NCBI GenBank assembly: GCA_016458225.1
Contig: JAEMGR010000012.1
Coordinates: 148,216 to 212,215, forward strand
DNA: 64,000 bases
Source: Myxococcaceae bacterium JPH2
Lineage (GTDB): Bacteria; Myxococcota; Myxococcia; Myxococcales; Myxococcaceae
Reading direction: 5' to 3'
Of this stretch, positions 48,262 through 57,357 are shown in pieces. The position numbers and the translations under genes are program-made. Below the pieces are notes generated by a model. That model saw only the letters and a program-made list of their open reading frames with translations, searched no databases and was not told the DNA's origin. Within the stretch, counting starts at the first letter, position 1. Every line of letters starts with the position of its first letter.

Positions 48262-48304
48262 CGGACCAGTGTAGGGCAGCCGCCGCGCGCCGTGGCGGTC
48301 CACG

Positions 48305-51300
48305 GTGTCGATGTTCGCTCCGAGCACCTTGTCCCTGGAGGGGGGCTGGGTGTTATTCCCGGCTGTCGGGGTGTTGGTCTATCCTCCCAGGACTCCCGTA
48401 CCCGTGGCCGCCCCGACCCCCTCATCTGCCTGGAACCGCCGCATCGTGCCGGCGGCCGCCTTCCAGTTCGCGCTCATCGCGGGCGTGACCCAATTGAAGA
48501 CGGCCGCCAACGCGTTGGTGTTGTCGCGCTTCGAGTCCCAGGCCCTGCCGTACCTGTACCTGCTCGGGGCCTTGATGACGGCGGCGCTCACGATGCTGCC
48601 TCGGGGGAGGCCGTCGTCTGCGACGGAGTCTCCCGGACTGCTGACGGGCTTGGGGGGAGTCATCGCGCTGGGCCTCGCGGCGGCGCTGTCAACGGGGCAG
48701 CGCATGCCGGCGCTGGCGCTGTATCTGTTCGCGGACACGTTCAGCACGTTCGTGTCGCTGCGCTTCTGGGGGCGGATGGCCTCCGCGTTCGATGCGCGTG
48801 AAGCGCGGCGCGCCTTCACCGCGCTCAACGGGTTCGCGATGGGCGGCGGCATCGTGGGCGGTCTGCTCGTGCAGGGGCTGGCGCTTCCCCTGGGGACGCC
48901 CGCGGTGGTGGCCAGCGGCGCGCTGAGCTTGCTGGCGGCCGGGGCCATCTTCCATCACCTGTACAAGACGGCGCCGCCGCCTCCTCCTCCGGGCACGCGC
49001 CCGCTGGCGGCTTCATTCGCGGCCTGGGGCTATCTGGCGCAGAGCCCCTACGCGCAGGTGCTGGCGGCGCTGGGTATCGCGTTCGCAGTGCTGTCGTCCT
49101 TTGTCGACTACCTCTTCCGCCTCCGCGTGGAGGGGACGCTGAGCGAGGACGGGCTGGCGGCGCTCTTCGGGCAGCTCCAGCTCTGGATTGGCCTCTTCTG
49201 CGTCGCCTTCCAGCTCCTCGCGGCGGAGCGGCTCCTCAAGCGACTCGGGCTGCTCACGTACCTGGCGCTGGTGCCCATGGTGCTGGCGCCACTCGCCATC
49301 GCCACGCTCGTCACGCCGCGCCTGTGGCCCGTGCACCTGCTGCGGCTGGTGGAGACCGCGGTCAGCTATTCCATCCTGCCGGTGGGCATCCAATTGCTCT
49401 ACGCGGCGCTGCCCGATGGCCACCGCGAGGGGCTTCGCAGCGCGGTGGACGGGCTCTTGCGCAAGGGCGGCGTGGTGCTGGCGGGCCTGCTTCTCATCGG
49501 CGCGGGACGTGCCGCCAACGGTCTGACCATGGCGGTGGCGGTGGTGGCCCTGTGCGCGGCGCTCGGTGTGCTGCTGCTCGTGCGCCTCAAGCCCGCCTAT
49601 GTGTCCGCGCTGGGCGAGCAGGTGGGCGCGCATGAAGAAGAAGACGTCGAGCTGCGGGGCGAGGAGGAGCGGCTGCTGGTGGAGTTGCTCAACGCCAGCG
49701 CGCCCGAGCGCGTGCTGCGCGCGTTGGACATGCTGGCCCAGGCCGAGGTGCCGCTGAGAGCCCACGTGCCCGCGCTGCTGCGCCATGCGCACGAGCGGGT
49801 GATGGAGCGCGGTGTCCAACTGGCGCTGGACCTGGATGCGCGGGAGCTGGCGCCCACGTTGGAGCGGTTGGTGGAAGAAGGGCCACGGCGCCCGCGAGAC
49901 CTGGCGGTCTGGGCCCTGGCGCAGCTGTCCCCCGAGCGCGCCGCGCGACTCTTGCCACCCTTGCTGAGCAGCCCGGACGCGGGACTGCGATGCGCGGCCA
50001 TTGGCGCGCTCGTGCGCACGCAAGGGAGTGCCGCCGCGCTGGAGTCCTTGCAGGAACTCCTGGCGCGTGGCGAGCAAGCACCCGTGGCGGAGCGGCGCGA
50101 GGTGGCGAAGCTGCTCGGGAGACTCAAGGACACGCGCTTCGCATCACCCTTGTCGCGCTACCTGGACGACATGGATGTCTCCGTGCGGCGCGTGGCGCTG
50201 GCGGCGGTGGGCGAGGGCGGCTACGTGGAGCTGGCGCCTCGGCTCCTGCCATTCCTCACGTGGCGCGAGGAGCGGCGTGCGGCCCGCGAGGCGCTCGTCG
50301 AACTGGGCGACGCGCTGACGCCCTTGTTGGAGCTTCAGCTCAACAACAAGGGGGCGCCCCTGGCGATGCGGTTGCAACTGCCTCGCGTCCTGCGAGGCAT
50401 TGGCTCGTCGGCCGCGCTCAACGCGCTGCTGTTCTCCAACGTTCGTGATGACGCGAGCCTGCACTTCCGCATCGGAGCGCAGCTGTCTCGGCTGCGCGAT
50501 GAGCACCCTGAGCACCCGGTGGATGTCGAGCGCGTGCGCGAGGCACTGGGGCGGCGGCGCGATGCGTATCGGCAGCTCGTGGGTGTGTTCCGCGACGTGC
50601 GCGCGGCCCTGGGGGATCGCTCGCTGTTGACGCGCGCGGTGGGGGACCGGCTGGACCAGGCGCTGGAGTTGTCCTTCTTCTTGTTGGGACTCCTGCATCC
50701 GCCGCAGGCCATGCGCCGCATCCACCAGCACCTCGTCGGGCACGACGGACGACGCCGGGCCTACGCGCTGGAGTTGATGGAGAACCTGGTCGACGAGGCC
50801 GACCGCGAGCTGGTGATGGAGCAGGTAGAGGCCCACCACCGCGAGCTTCCGCCCGGAGCCCCGGGACGGCTGTGGCGCAGGCTGGCCGCGTTGGTGCAGA
50901 GCGAGGACGTGGTGCTGCGTGCATGCGCGCGGCACGTGGCTCGGTTGAACGGGCTGGATGTGTTGCCGCAGGAGGGTGACTTGAGCGACCGCGTGGTCCA
51001 ACGGATGTTCGCCCTCGAGGGCGTGAGTGTCTTCTCGCAGAGCGACGTGGACGACATCGCGGCCATCGCCGCCGTTGCTCGCGAGGCCTCGTTCCGCGCA
51101 GGCGAGCGCATCTACAGCCAGGGCGACCCCGGAGACGCGCTCTACGTCATCGTCGATGGCGCCGTGGATGCCCTGCGCAACGGCGAGCACGTGCTGCGCT
51201 TCCAGAGCAAGGAAGCCATCGGTGAGGTCAGCCTCCTGGATGGCGCTCCTCGGCCCACCGACATGGTGGCGGCGCTGGATACGCGGGTGCTCGTCATCGA

Positions 51301-51517
51301 CCGGCGAGACTTCCTCGACCTGCTCGCGGACCGGCCCGAACTGCTCACCGGCTTCTTCCGCTCGGTAAGTCAGCAGTTGCAGAGCGTCATCGACCTGCCC
51401 GCGCTTCGCGAGGCGGGTGGGCGCTTGGAGCTGGGCGCGCAGCCTGCGGCGACCCATCCCGCACCGATGGCTCAGGGCGGAGTCGTGCCCTCGGGTGGCA
51501 CGCCTCCCGAGGCGTAG
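48305..51517 (+). CDS. Transporter-like / HEAT-repeat / cyclic-nucleotide-binding fusion protein
   Basis: This protein of up to 1070 residues has three parts. A polytopic membrane domain (about 45-430, 10-12 helices) resembles the MFS or ADP/ATP-translocase group (FQFALIAGVTQLKTAANALV, YLFADTFSTFVSLRFWGR). An extended HEAT-repeat region (about 455-880) has many AL-rich helical pairs (AIGALVRTQGSAAALESLQE, LSRYLDDMDVSVRRVALAAV). A CNB domain (about 905-1030) has FRAGERIYSQGDPGDALYVI and AIGEVSLLDGAPRPTD, close to the cyclic-nucleotide phosphate-binding cassette. It could be a nucleotide- or messenger-gated transporter. GTG at 48305 is the longest start; ATG 48311 or a GTG near 48400 are alternatives. 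Confidence 0.82.
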   Translation: MSMFAPSTLSLEGGWVLFPAVGVLVYPPRTPVPVAAPTPSSAWNRRIVPAAAFQFALIAGVTQLKTAANALVLSRFESQALPYLYLLGALMTAALTMLPRGRPSSATESPGLLTGLGGVIALGLAAALSTGQRMPALALYLFADTFSTFVSLRFWGRMASAFDAREARRAFTALNGFAMGGGIVGGLLVQGLALPLGTPAVVASGALSLLAAGAIFHHLYKTAPPPPPPGTRPLAASFAAWGYLAQSPYAQVLAALGIAFAVLSSFVDYLFRLRVEGTLSEDGLAALFGQLQLWIGLFCVAFQLLAAERLLKRLGLLTYLALVPMVLAPLAIATLVTPRLWPVHLLRLVETAVSYSILPVGIQLLYAALPDGHREGLRSAVDGLLRKGGVVLAGLLLIGAGRAANGLTMAVAVVALCAALGVLLLVRLKPAYVSALGEQVGAHEEEDVELRGEEERLLVELLNASAPERVLRALDMLAQAEVPLRAHVPALLRHAHERVMERGVQLALDLDARELAPTLERLVEEGPRRPRDLAVWALAQLSPERAARLLPPLLSSPDAGLRCAAIGALVRTQGSAAALESLQELLARGEQAPVAERREVAKLLGRLKDTRFASPLSRYLDDMDVSVRRVALAAVGEGGYVELAPRLLPFLTWREERRAAREALVELGDALTPLLELQLNNKGAPLAMRLQLPRVLRGIGSSAALNALLFSNVRDDASLHFRIGAQLSRLRDEHPEHPVDVERVREALGRRRDAYRQLVGVFRDVRAALGDRSLLTRAVGDRLDQALELSFFLLGLLHPPQAMRRIHQHLVGHDGRRRAYALELMENLVDEADRELVMEQVEAHHRELPPGAPGRLWRRLAALVQSEDVVLRACARHVARLNGLDVLPQEGDLSDRVVQRMFALEGVSVFSQSDVDDIAAIAAVAREASFRAGERIYSQGDPGDALYVIVDGAVDALRNGEHVLRFQSKEAIGEVSLLDGAPRPTDMVAALDTRVLVIDRRDFLDLLADRPELLTGFFRSVSQQLQSVIDLPALREAGGRLELGAQPAATHPAPMAQGGVVPSGGTPPEA

Positions 51518-51529
51518 TCGGTTTGGGCC

Positions 51530-53029
51530 TTAGTCCAGCGCGGCTTCGGGCGCGGGCGCGGTTTCCGTCGCGGGCTCGGTGGCTTTCTGGGCCACGAGCA
51601 AGTGGGCCGAGGAGACGGGAATGAGGGGCCGGGTGAAGAACTTGAGCGGCGGCACCGAGCCGACAAAGCGCACCAGCGCGAGCCCCGCGTAGGACCAGGG
51701 CAGCTGCTCCATTGCCGCCATGGGGGAGCGGACCTCGTTCGTCACGCGCCGCAAGAGTCGCCCGTAGGCGCGCGGCAGCCCCCACCGAAAGCCGGGCACG
51801 TGCGTGGTGACCCAGTCCCAGCCACGCAGGAACCACGGGTCCGCGGGCGCGGGGTTCTCCCAGGCACGCGCGCTCTTGGCCGCGGTGTAGACGCACAGCC
51901 ACCAGAGTCCCCAGAGAGAGCTGAGGGTGGTGAACACCTCGTGCTTGAACGGGAACGGCGCCGCCAGCAGCGCCGCGAAGGGGAGACCCACGGCGAAGTG
52001 GATCAACGCGCGGATCCGCCGCTTCAGCTTGCTGCGCAGCCACACCGTGTTGAGGCGCACGCGCGGCGAGAAGGGGTCGTCTTCCGCAGGGACTCCCGTC
52101 AGCAGGCTCGCGTCGCGCGCGATGGCCGTGTGGTAGTCGCGCGACAAGGCGAGGACGATCCACTGGGCGATGTGCATGGTGCCGAAGAGCGCGGCCCAGA
52201 ACGCAATGCTCCCGGTCGTGAAGCCGTGAGACGGCGGCTTGTCGATTTTGGCTTCGAGCGAGTTCGCCGCCGCGTTGATGGCTTCATCCAGGTCCGCCCC
52301 GTCCTCGTCGTCATCGCTGTCGTCCGAGTCGACTTCGGGGGCTTTCTCGTGGAGGTGTTCGTCGACGGCTGTCGCGTGCGGTGGCGCGGAGGGGATTTCG
52401 CCTTCGTGCGGCGTCCCTCCGGGTGGGGGCGCGTGCGTGCCGGACGCCTCGTGCTCCCCTCGCGCGGACTCCTCCGCGGAGCGGGTGGCCTCCTGGACCA
52501 GTGCACTCACCGCCTGCGCCAGCGCCATGGGCGAGCCGCCATCGGCCAGGGCCTCGGCTGAGCGCTGGGTGGCAAGCGCGGCTGCCTCCAGCTTGGGGTC
52601 CTTCGCCTGGGCTCGGGCCTTGGCGCGCTCACGAATGGCCTCGGCGCGCTCGCGAATGGCCTCGGCGCGCTTGCGCTGCTTCTCCGCCCGGACCTGGACG
52701 TTCCTGGGCGGGGCATCGTCGTCGTCCGAGTCGCTCTGGTTGATGCCCGTGAAGACGAGGGCCACGAGCAGCGTCGCGGCCGTTTGCATCAGGCAGACGC
52801 GCAGATAGCGGCGCTGCGCCTCCGGGGTGCGCAGGACCTCATGCGCGATGTGGAAGGGCAGGCTCAACCCATGGACGAACTGACGCAGCCAACCGCGCGG
52901 CGTCTGGCCCCTCCAGGACTGGAAGTGTCCCGCGCCATCGCGCACTTCGTCCCAGAGCTGCTGGGCACGTGCCGAGACGTCTCCGCTACCTCGTAAATGC
53001 CTGGAATTCTTACCTTCCGTACCGGCCAT
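51530..53029 (-). CDS. Unrecognised multi-domain membrane protein with acidic linker
   Basis: I do not recognise this 499-residue protein. Residues 1-75 are soluble. The first hydrophobic helix is at about 78-96 (LMQTAATLLVALVFTGI). A long charged, probably disordered segment follows (about 100-285), with a basic RERAEAIRERAKAR stretch and a very acidic DSDDSDDDEDGADLDE. Three more hydrophobic helices lie at about 290-312 (IAFWAALFGTMHIAQWIVLAL), 355-375 and 380-397. The C-terminal 100 residues contain WDWVTTHVPGFRWGLPRAYG. There is no catalytic signature. It starts at ATG 53029, 43 bases from the divergent UshA-like gene. Its stop is 12 bases from that of the convergent fusion-protein gene. 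Confidence 0.75.
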   Translation of the reverse strand: MAGTEGKNSRHLRGSGDVSARAQQLWDEVRDGAGHFQSWRGQTPRGWLRQFVHGLSLPFHIAHEVLRTPEAQRRYLRVCLMQTAATLLVALVFTGINQSDSDDDDAPPRNVQVRAEKQRKRAEAIRERAEAIRERAKARAQAKDPKLEAAALATQRSAEALADGGSPMALAQAVSALVQEATRSAEESARGEHEASGTHAPPPGGTPHEGEIPSAPPHATAVDEHLHEKAPEVDSDDSDDDEDGADLDEAINAAANSLEAKIDKPPSHGFTTGSIAFWAALFGTMHIAQWIVLALSRDYHTAIARDASLLTGVPAEDDPFSPRVRLNTVWLRSKLKRRIRALIHFAVGLPFAALLAAPFPFKHEVFTTLSSLWGLWWLCVYTAAKSARAWENPAPADPWFLRGWDWVTTHVPGFRWGLPRAYGRLLRRVTNEVRSPMAAMEQLPWSYAGLALVRFVGSVPPLKFFTRPLIPVSSAHLLVAQKATEPATETAPAPEAALD

Positions 53030-53072
53030 CGCCCCCACGCTACCACGCCTTGAATGTGCTAAAGGCGGTGCC

Positions 53073-54647
53073 GTGAGCCAGAAACTTCCTCTCTTCCGTC
53101 CGTCCCGTCGTTCCCCAAGCCAGCCTCGGCTGTCGTCCGGTGCGCTGGTCCTCGCCCTGGGCGCACTCGTTGGCTGTGAGAAGAGCGCTCCTCCGGCACC
53201 GCCTCCGCCCGCCGCGGCCCAGGCCGAGGTGCAGGCCAAGCCCACGGTTCCTCCCGAGGTCACGCTGCTCGTGACGGGGGGCGCGTGGGGGCAGCTGCTG
53301 CCCGCCGATGGCAAGGGTGGCGCGGCCGAACTCATGGGGCGCTGGGTGACCGAGGAGAAGCACTGCCCGGGCCCGCTGAAGGATGGACAGGCCTCGTGCC
53401 CGGACTCCGGGACGCTGGCGCTCGCGACGGGTGACCATTGGAACGGTCCGGCCATCTCGTCCTTCTTCCTGGGCGCGCCGACGGCCGAGGTCATGGGCCA
53501 CATGGGCTATGCGGCCTCCGCGCTGGGCAACCACGAGCTGTCGTTCGGCAAGGAGCCCTTCCTCAAGAACCGCGCCGCGGGTGGCTTCCCGTTCCTGGCC
53601 GCGAACTTGAAAGTGAAGGACGCCTCGCTGGCGGGTGACCTCTCGGTTCCGGCGTTCCAGGTGTTCGAGCGGCGGGGCTTCAAGGTGGCGGTGGTGGGCC
53701 TCACCTCGGCGAAGACGGTGCGCACGGCGATGTCCGGCCGCGCCGAGGGCCTCGAGGTGACGCCGCCCGCCGACGCGCTGGCGGTGGCGATTCCCGAGGC
53801 GCGCAAGGCGGGCGCCGATGCCGTGGTGGTCGTCGCGGACATGTGCCCCACCGAGTTGGAGGCCGCGGTCACCAGTCACCCCGAGTGGAAGCTGGCGCTC
53901 GTGGCCGGTGGCCGGTGCCATCAGTCGACCGAGCCCAAGAAGGTGGGGGACACCACGTTCGTGTCCCTGCGCCGCGGGTTCGAGAACTACGCGCGCACGC
54001 GCATCACCTTCGACGCGGCGAAGCCCGCGGGTGAGAAGGTGAAGGCCGCGGAGACCCAGGTGGTGGACGTGGCCGGTGGCACGCCCGACGCGGAGACGGC
54101 GAAGATCATCTCCGGTTGGAAGGCGAAGATCGACGAGGTCCTGGGCCAGCAGATCGGTTTCAGCAAGGCGGGCATCGCGCAGGACTCGCCGCAGATGGCG
54201 AAGTGGGTCGCGGGCTCGGTGCGGGACGTGCTTGGCACGGATGGCGTCATCCTCAACAAGGGTGGCATCCGTGGCGCGCTGCCGGCGGGCCCCATCACCC
54301 GCGGCACCGTCTACTCGGTCATGCCGTTCGAGAACTCGCTCATGACCGTGAAGCTGAAGGGCGCGGACCTGGTCACCCAGCTTGCGAACCCGAACGCGCT
54401 GGTCGCGGGCTTCACCGCGGCGGGCAAGGGCAAGTTCAAGGACGCGAAGGGCAAGGCGATCGACCCGAAGGCCGAGTACACCGTGGCCACCATCGAGTAC
54501 CTCTACTTCGGCGGTGACGGCTTCGAGTTCGAGAAGTTCGACAGCGAGCCGACCGAGACGGGCATGGCCTGGCAGACGCCGGTGGTGGACTGGACGCAGA
54601 AGCTGGCGACCACCGAGTCGAAGCCGCTGGAGAAGCAGCTGAAGTAG
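53073..54647 (+). CDS. UshA/5'-nucleotidase-family lipoprotein with degenerate metal site
   Basis: This 524-residue exported protein (lipobox LGALVGCEK) has the two-domain 5'-nucleotidase layout. A metallophosphatase domain (about 65-320) is followed by the C-terminal substrate domain (about 345-524), with NKGGIRGALPAG, GTVYSVMPFENSL and YFGGDGFEF. Of the usual metal ligands, the Asp of ALATGDHW and Asn-His of LGNHELSFG are present. The N-terminal D-x-H is replaced (VTGGAWGQLL), the GHxH motif reads GGRCH, and another His seems lost (VVADMCPTEL). It may therefore be non-catalytic or use a different metal set. It starts with GTG at 53073. A strong hairpin follows. Confidence 0.84.
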   Translation: MSQKLPLFRPSRRSPSQPRLSSGALVLALGALVGCEKSAPPAPPPPAAAQAEVQAKPTVPPEVTLLVTGGAWGQLLPADGKGGAAELMGRWVTEEKHCPGPLKDGQASCPDSGTLALATGDHWNGPAISSFFLGAPTAEVMGHMGYAASALGNHELSFGKEPFLKNRAAGGFPFLAANLKVKDASLAGDLSVPAFQVFERRGFKVAVVGLTSAKTVRTAMSGRAEGLEVTPPADALAVAIPEARKAGADAVVVVADMCPTELEAAVTSHPEWKLALVAGGRCHQSTEPKKVGDTTFVSLRRGFENYARTRITFDAAKPAGEKVKAAETQVVDVAGGTPDAETAKIISGWKAKIDEVLGQQIGFSKAGIAQDSPQMAKWVAGSVRDVLGTDGVILNKGGIRGALPAGPITRGTVYSVMPFENSLMTVKLKGADLVTQLANPNALVAGFTAAGKGKFKDAKGKAIDPKAEYTVATIEYLYFGGDGFEFEKFDSEPTETGMAWQTPVVDWTQKLATTESKPLEKQLK

Positions 54648-54679
54648 CAGGGCGCCTCCCTCGGAGGCCCGTTGCTCCC

Positions 54680-54720
54680 GAAGCGCCGGTGGGTTCCTGA
54701 ACTGGAACCCCCGGCGCTTC
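54680..54720. terminator. Strong bidirectional terminator
   Basis: A stem of 10 plus 7 pairs (GAAGCGCCGG, one bulged T, GGGTTCC) pairs with GGAACCC and CCGGCGCTTC around loop TGAACT. TTCGTT follows on the plus strand. It separates the UshA-like gene from the convergent DUF1570-like gene. Confidence 0.85.
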
Positions 54721-54749
54721 TTCGTTGCGGGGCGATGGCCGCGCGGGAC

Positions 54750-56243
54750 TCAGGGTTTCGGGGTGGAGGGCTTGGCGCAGGCTGCTTCGTACTGCGCCCG
54801 CCGCTGCTCCAGCGTTCCGCGGAACGTGGCCGGCGCTCGCTCGTGAATCATGTCCACGGCGCGCTGCTGGAGCGCGAGCGCTTCCGGGCATCGGTGGGTC
54901 TGGAAGAGCAGGGCCGCGTAGGTGTCCAGGATGGCGGAGTCCCCGGGCTTGAGCGCGACCGCGCGGGCGGCGGCGGCGAGGCCTCGCTCCGGGTGCGTCG
55001 TGTTGGCGTAGAACCAGGCGAGGCCGTTGTGGGCCGTGGGGCTGTCAGGGAGCAGCTCCACCGCGCGCTGGAAGGCCTTCTCTTGTTCCTCGGCCGCGCT
55101 GCCAGTCGCGCGCAAGGACTCCGCCAGCATCAACCACGCCCGGCCATCCTCAGGGTGTTGCTGCACGAGGGGTCTGGCGCGAGCCAGTTGCTGCTCGGGC
55201 TTCTCGAGAGTCTCCGCGTACAGCTGGTTGGCGGCGACGCTCGTGGAGTCCTCCTTCAACGCCTGGGCCAGTTCCCGCTCGAAGAGCGCCTGGGTCTCCT
55301 GGGGCGTGCGGGTCGAGGGCGCCAGCTTGAACAGGCGCGCTCGCACGCTGTGCACCTCCGCCGGCGTCATCGGGTGCTCCTGCACCTGGGGATTCACCGC
55401 GGGAAGTGGCTGGGTGAGGACGGCGTAGCGACCGATCTGGATGTAGTTCGGGAGGCCCTCACCTGGATTCGGCACACCCTTGAACGCCGCGCTGTAGGCG
55501 TTGCGAGGCTCTTCGCCCCGGGCCAGTCGGTTCTCGAAGTCCGCGAAGCGGTCGCCGTGCTCGTTGATGAGGTAGTGGACCCAGAGCCAGGCCGAGGCGT
55601 AGTGCCGCCGCTGCTCTGCTGCGTCGAGATCGGTGTTCTTGTCCCAATCCCACAGCTCCTCCACGCTCAACCACCCATGGGCACGCAGGTAGCCCACGTT
55701 CCGGAGGTCGACGCGGCCGAGGACCACGTCGCGGGTGCTCGGCTTGATGGTGACGGTCTCCAGGTACTCGGCCAGTCCTTCGGCGAGCCAGCGCGGCTGG
55801 CGTGGCAGGGCGAACGCGCTCAGGTAGTGCGCCAGCTCGTGCGCCTGGGTGGCCTTGTCCCCCGAGGTGTCCGCGAACAGATACCCACCCGCTCCGGTCA
55901 TCACCATCGTCAATCCCGTGGTGGTGATCGCCACGAATCCACCCACCTGGTCATGCGCGAACTCCCGCAGCTCCTCCAGGTTGCTCACGAGGATGACGTC
56001 CAGCGTCCCGGGCGGATCGAACTGGTCGCCCCACGCGAGGAGCAGCGAGCGGCGGAACTCCTCCATTTCCACCGCGGACTTCGCCGCCGCCTTCGAGTCC
56101 AGGTTCGTCTGGACTCGGAAGTGCTGGCTGCGCACCTCACGCCAGGGTCGGCCTCCCTCCTCGGGACACAAGGCGCGAGACGTCGCGCAGCCGGACCCCA
56201 GTGCCACCATTCCCACCAAGAGACATGTCCATCGCCAGGTCAT
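54750..56243 (-). CDS. DUF1570-like metallopeptidase / TPR lipoprotein
   Basis: This 497-residue protein has a lipoprotein signal (LLVGMVALGSGCATS). A DUF1570/peptidase-MA-like domain covers about 30-240, with HELAH in QAHELAHYLSAF and a second conserved Glu in RWLAEGLAEYLE, a gluzincin pattern. The C-terminal half (about 290-490) has TPR-like repeats (NQLYAETLEKPEQQLARARP, AHNGLAWFYANTTHPERGLA, YAALLFQTHRCPEALALQQR). It is probably anchored at the outer membrane facing the periplasm. It shares its HExxH-plus-Glu pattern with the large protein at 7494-10994. Substrate is unknown. ATG at 56243. Confidence 0.85.
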   Translation of the reverse strand: MTWRWTCLLVGMVALGSGCATSRALCPEEGGRPWREVRSQHFRVQTNLDSKAAAKSAVEMEEFRRSLLLAWGDQFDPPGTLDVILVSNLEELREFAHDQVGGFVAITTTGLTMVMTGAGGYLFADTSGDKATQAHELAHYLSAFALPRQPRWLAEGLAEYLETVTIKPSTRDVVLGRVDLRNVGYLRAHGWLSVEELWDWDKNTDLDAAEQRRHYASAWLWVHYLINEHGDRFADFENRLARGEEPRNAYSAAFKGVPNPGEGLPNYIQIGRYAVLTQPLPAVNPQVQEHPMTPAEVHSVRARLFKLAPSTRTPQETQALFERELAQALKEDSTSVAANQLYAETLEKPEQQLARARPLVQQHPEDGRAWLMLAESLRATGSAAEEQEKAFQRAVELLPDSPTAHNGLAWFYANTTHPERGLAAAARAVALKPGDSAILDTYAALLFQTHRCPEALALQQRAVDMIHERAPATFRGTLEQRRAQYEAACAKPSTPKP

Positions 56244-56309
56244 CCGCGCGTTTTCCCATGAGGCTCGCGCGGGGCGGAAGGGCGCGCGGATGCGGTAGAC
56301 TCGCGCGCC

Positions 56310-57308
56310 ATGGAGATGGCGGAGTTCATCGAGTCGCGCCGGCCGCGCTGGGAGAGGCTGGAGTCCCTGCTGGACAAGTCGGAGCGCGGTGGGTTGCGCG
56401 GGCTCAGCCTGGAGGACGCTCGCTCGCTGGGTCGGCTCTACCGGGCCGCCTCCAGTGACCTGCTCTGGGTTCGCGCGCGCAGCGGCTCCGCGGACGTGAG
56501 CGCCTATCTCAACGACCTCGTGGGGCGGGCGTACGCGCTCACGTATCCAGGACAGCGGCCTCGGTGGGCGGATGTCTGGGGCTTCGTGTCGCGCGGCTTC
56601 CCGGCCGTGCTGCATCGCGAGTGGCGCATGTACGTGGCCGCGGTGCTGCTCATGCTCGCGGGCGTCGGCTTCGGCTACGTGGGCATGATGGTGGACCCGG
56701 ATGCCGCGCAGTACCTGGTGCCGGCTGACCACCGCGAGTTGGACCCCGCCGCGCGTGCCGACCGCGAGGCCTCGGGCGAGGGCATGACAGTGCAGGACCA
56801 GGCCCAGTTCTCGTCCTTCCTGTTCACGCACAACATCCAGGTGGCGTTCTTCTGCTTCGCGCTCGGCGTGACGCTGGGACTGGGCACCGCGGTGATGTTG
56901 TTCGTCAACGGCCTGTTCCTGGGCGCGCTCGCGCAGGTGTACGCGGCCAAGGGCTTGGCGGGGTGGTTCTGGGCGTGGATCCTTCCGCACGGCATCCCTG
57001 AGATCACCGCCATCTGCATCGCGGGCGCGGCCGGACTCGTCATCGCGCGGGGAATGGTGGCGCCTCAGGGCCTCTCTCGCCGCCAGGCGCTTCGGCAGGA
57101 GGCCATCACCGCGGTGAAGCTGCTGTTCGGAACGCTCGCGTTGTTCGTGCTCGCGGGTTGTATCGAAGGTTCCATCTCCCAGATTCATCCGCCGCGGCTT
57201 TCGGTGGCGTTCAAGATCTCCTTCGCGCTGGTGGTGGGCGCGGGCGTGTACGCCTACCTGCTGTCGGACTGGCTGCGCGGCGTGAAGGCGGAACGCACGC
57301 CGAGCTGA
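56310..57308 (+). CDS. SpoIIM/DUF95-family membrane protein
   Basis: This 332-residue protein has a soluble N-terminal helical region (about 1-100, EFIESRRPRWERLESLL) and about five or six membrane segments: 108-130 (MYVAAVLLMLAGVGFGYVGM), 185-215 (NIQVAFFCFALGVTLGLGTA), 215-235, 250-275, 285-305 and 310-325. The motif GLAGWFWAWILPHGIPEITA is the hallmark of the stage II sporulation protein M / DUF95 family. In non-endospore formers such proteins accompany RDD and MoxR/DUF58 genes and are not evidence of endosporulation. It is divergent from the DUF1570-like gene. Confidence 0.88.
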   Translation: MEMAEFIESRRPRWERLESLLDKSERGGLRGLSLEDARSLGRLYRAASSDLLWVRARSGSADVSAYLNDLVGRAYALTYPGQRPRWADVWGFVSRGFPAVLHREWRMYVAAVLLMLAGVGFGYVGMMVDPDAAQYLVPADHRELDPAARADREASGEGMTVQDQAQFSSFLFTHNIQVAFFCFALGVTLGLGTAVMLFVNGLFLGALAQVYAAKGLAGWFWAWILPHGIPEITAICIAGAAGLVIARGMVAPQGLSRRQALRQEAITAVKLLFGTLALFVLAGCIEGSISQIHPPRLSVAFKISFALVVGAGVYAYLLSDWLRGVKAERTPS

Positions 57309-57357
57309 CGGCGCGCCGTGTCCGGACAGGGCTCCCAGCCCGTGATAGACCGCCCGC

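Noticed and set aside
56310..57308. SpoIIM-like protein as evidence for endospore formation
   Set aside because: DUF95/SpoIIM proteins are widespread in bacteria that make no endospores and typically accompany RDD and MoxR/DUF58 genes, as here.
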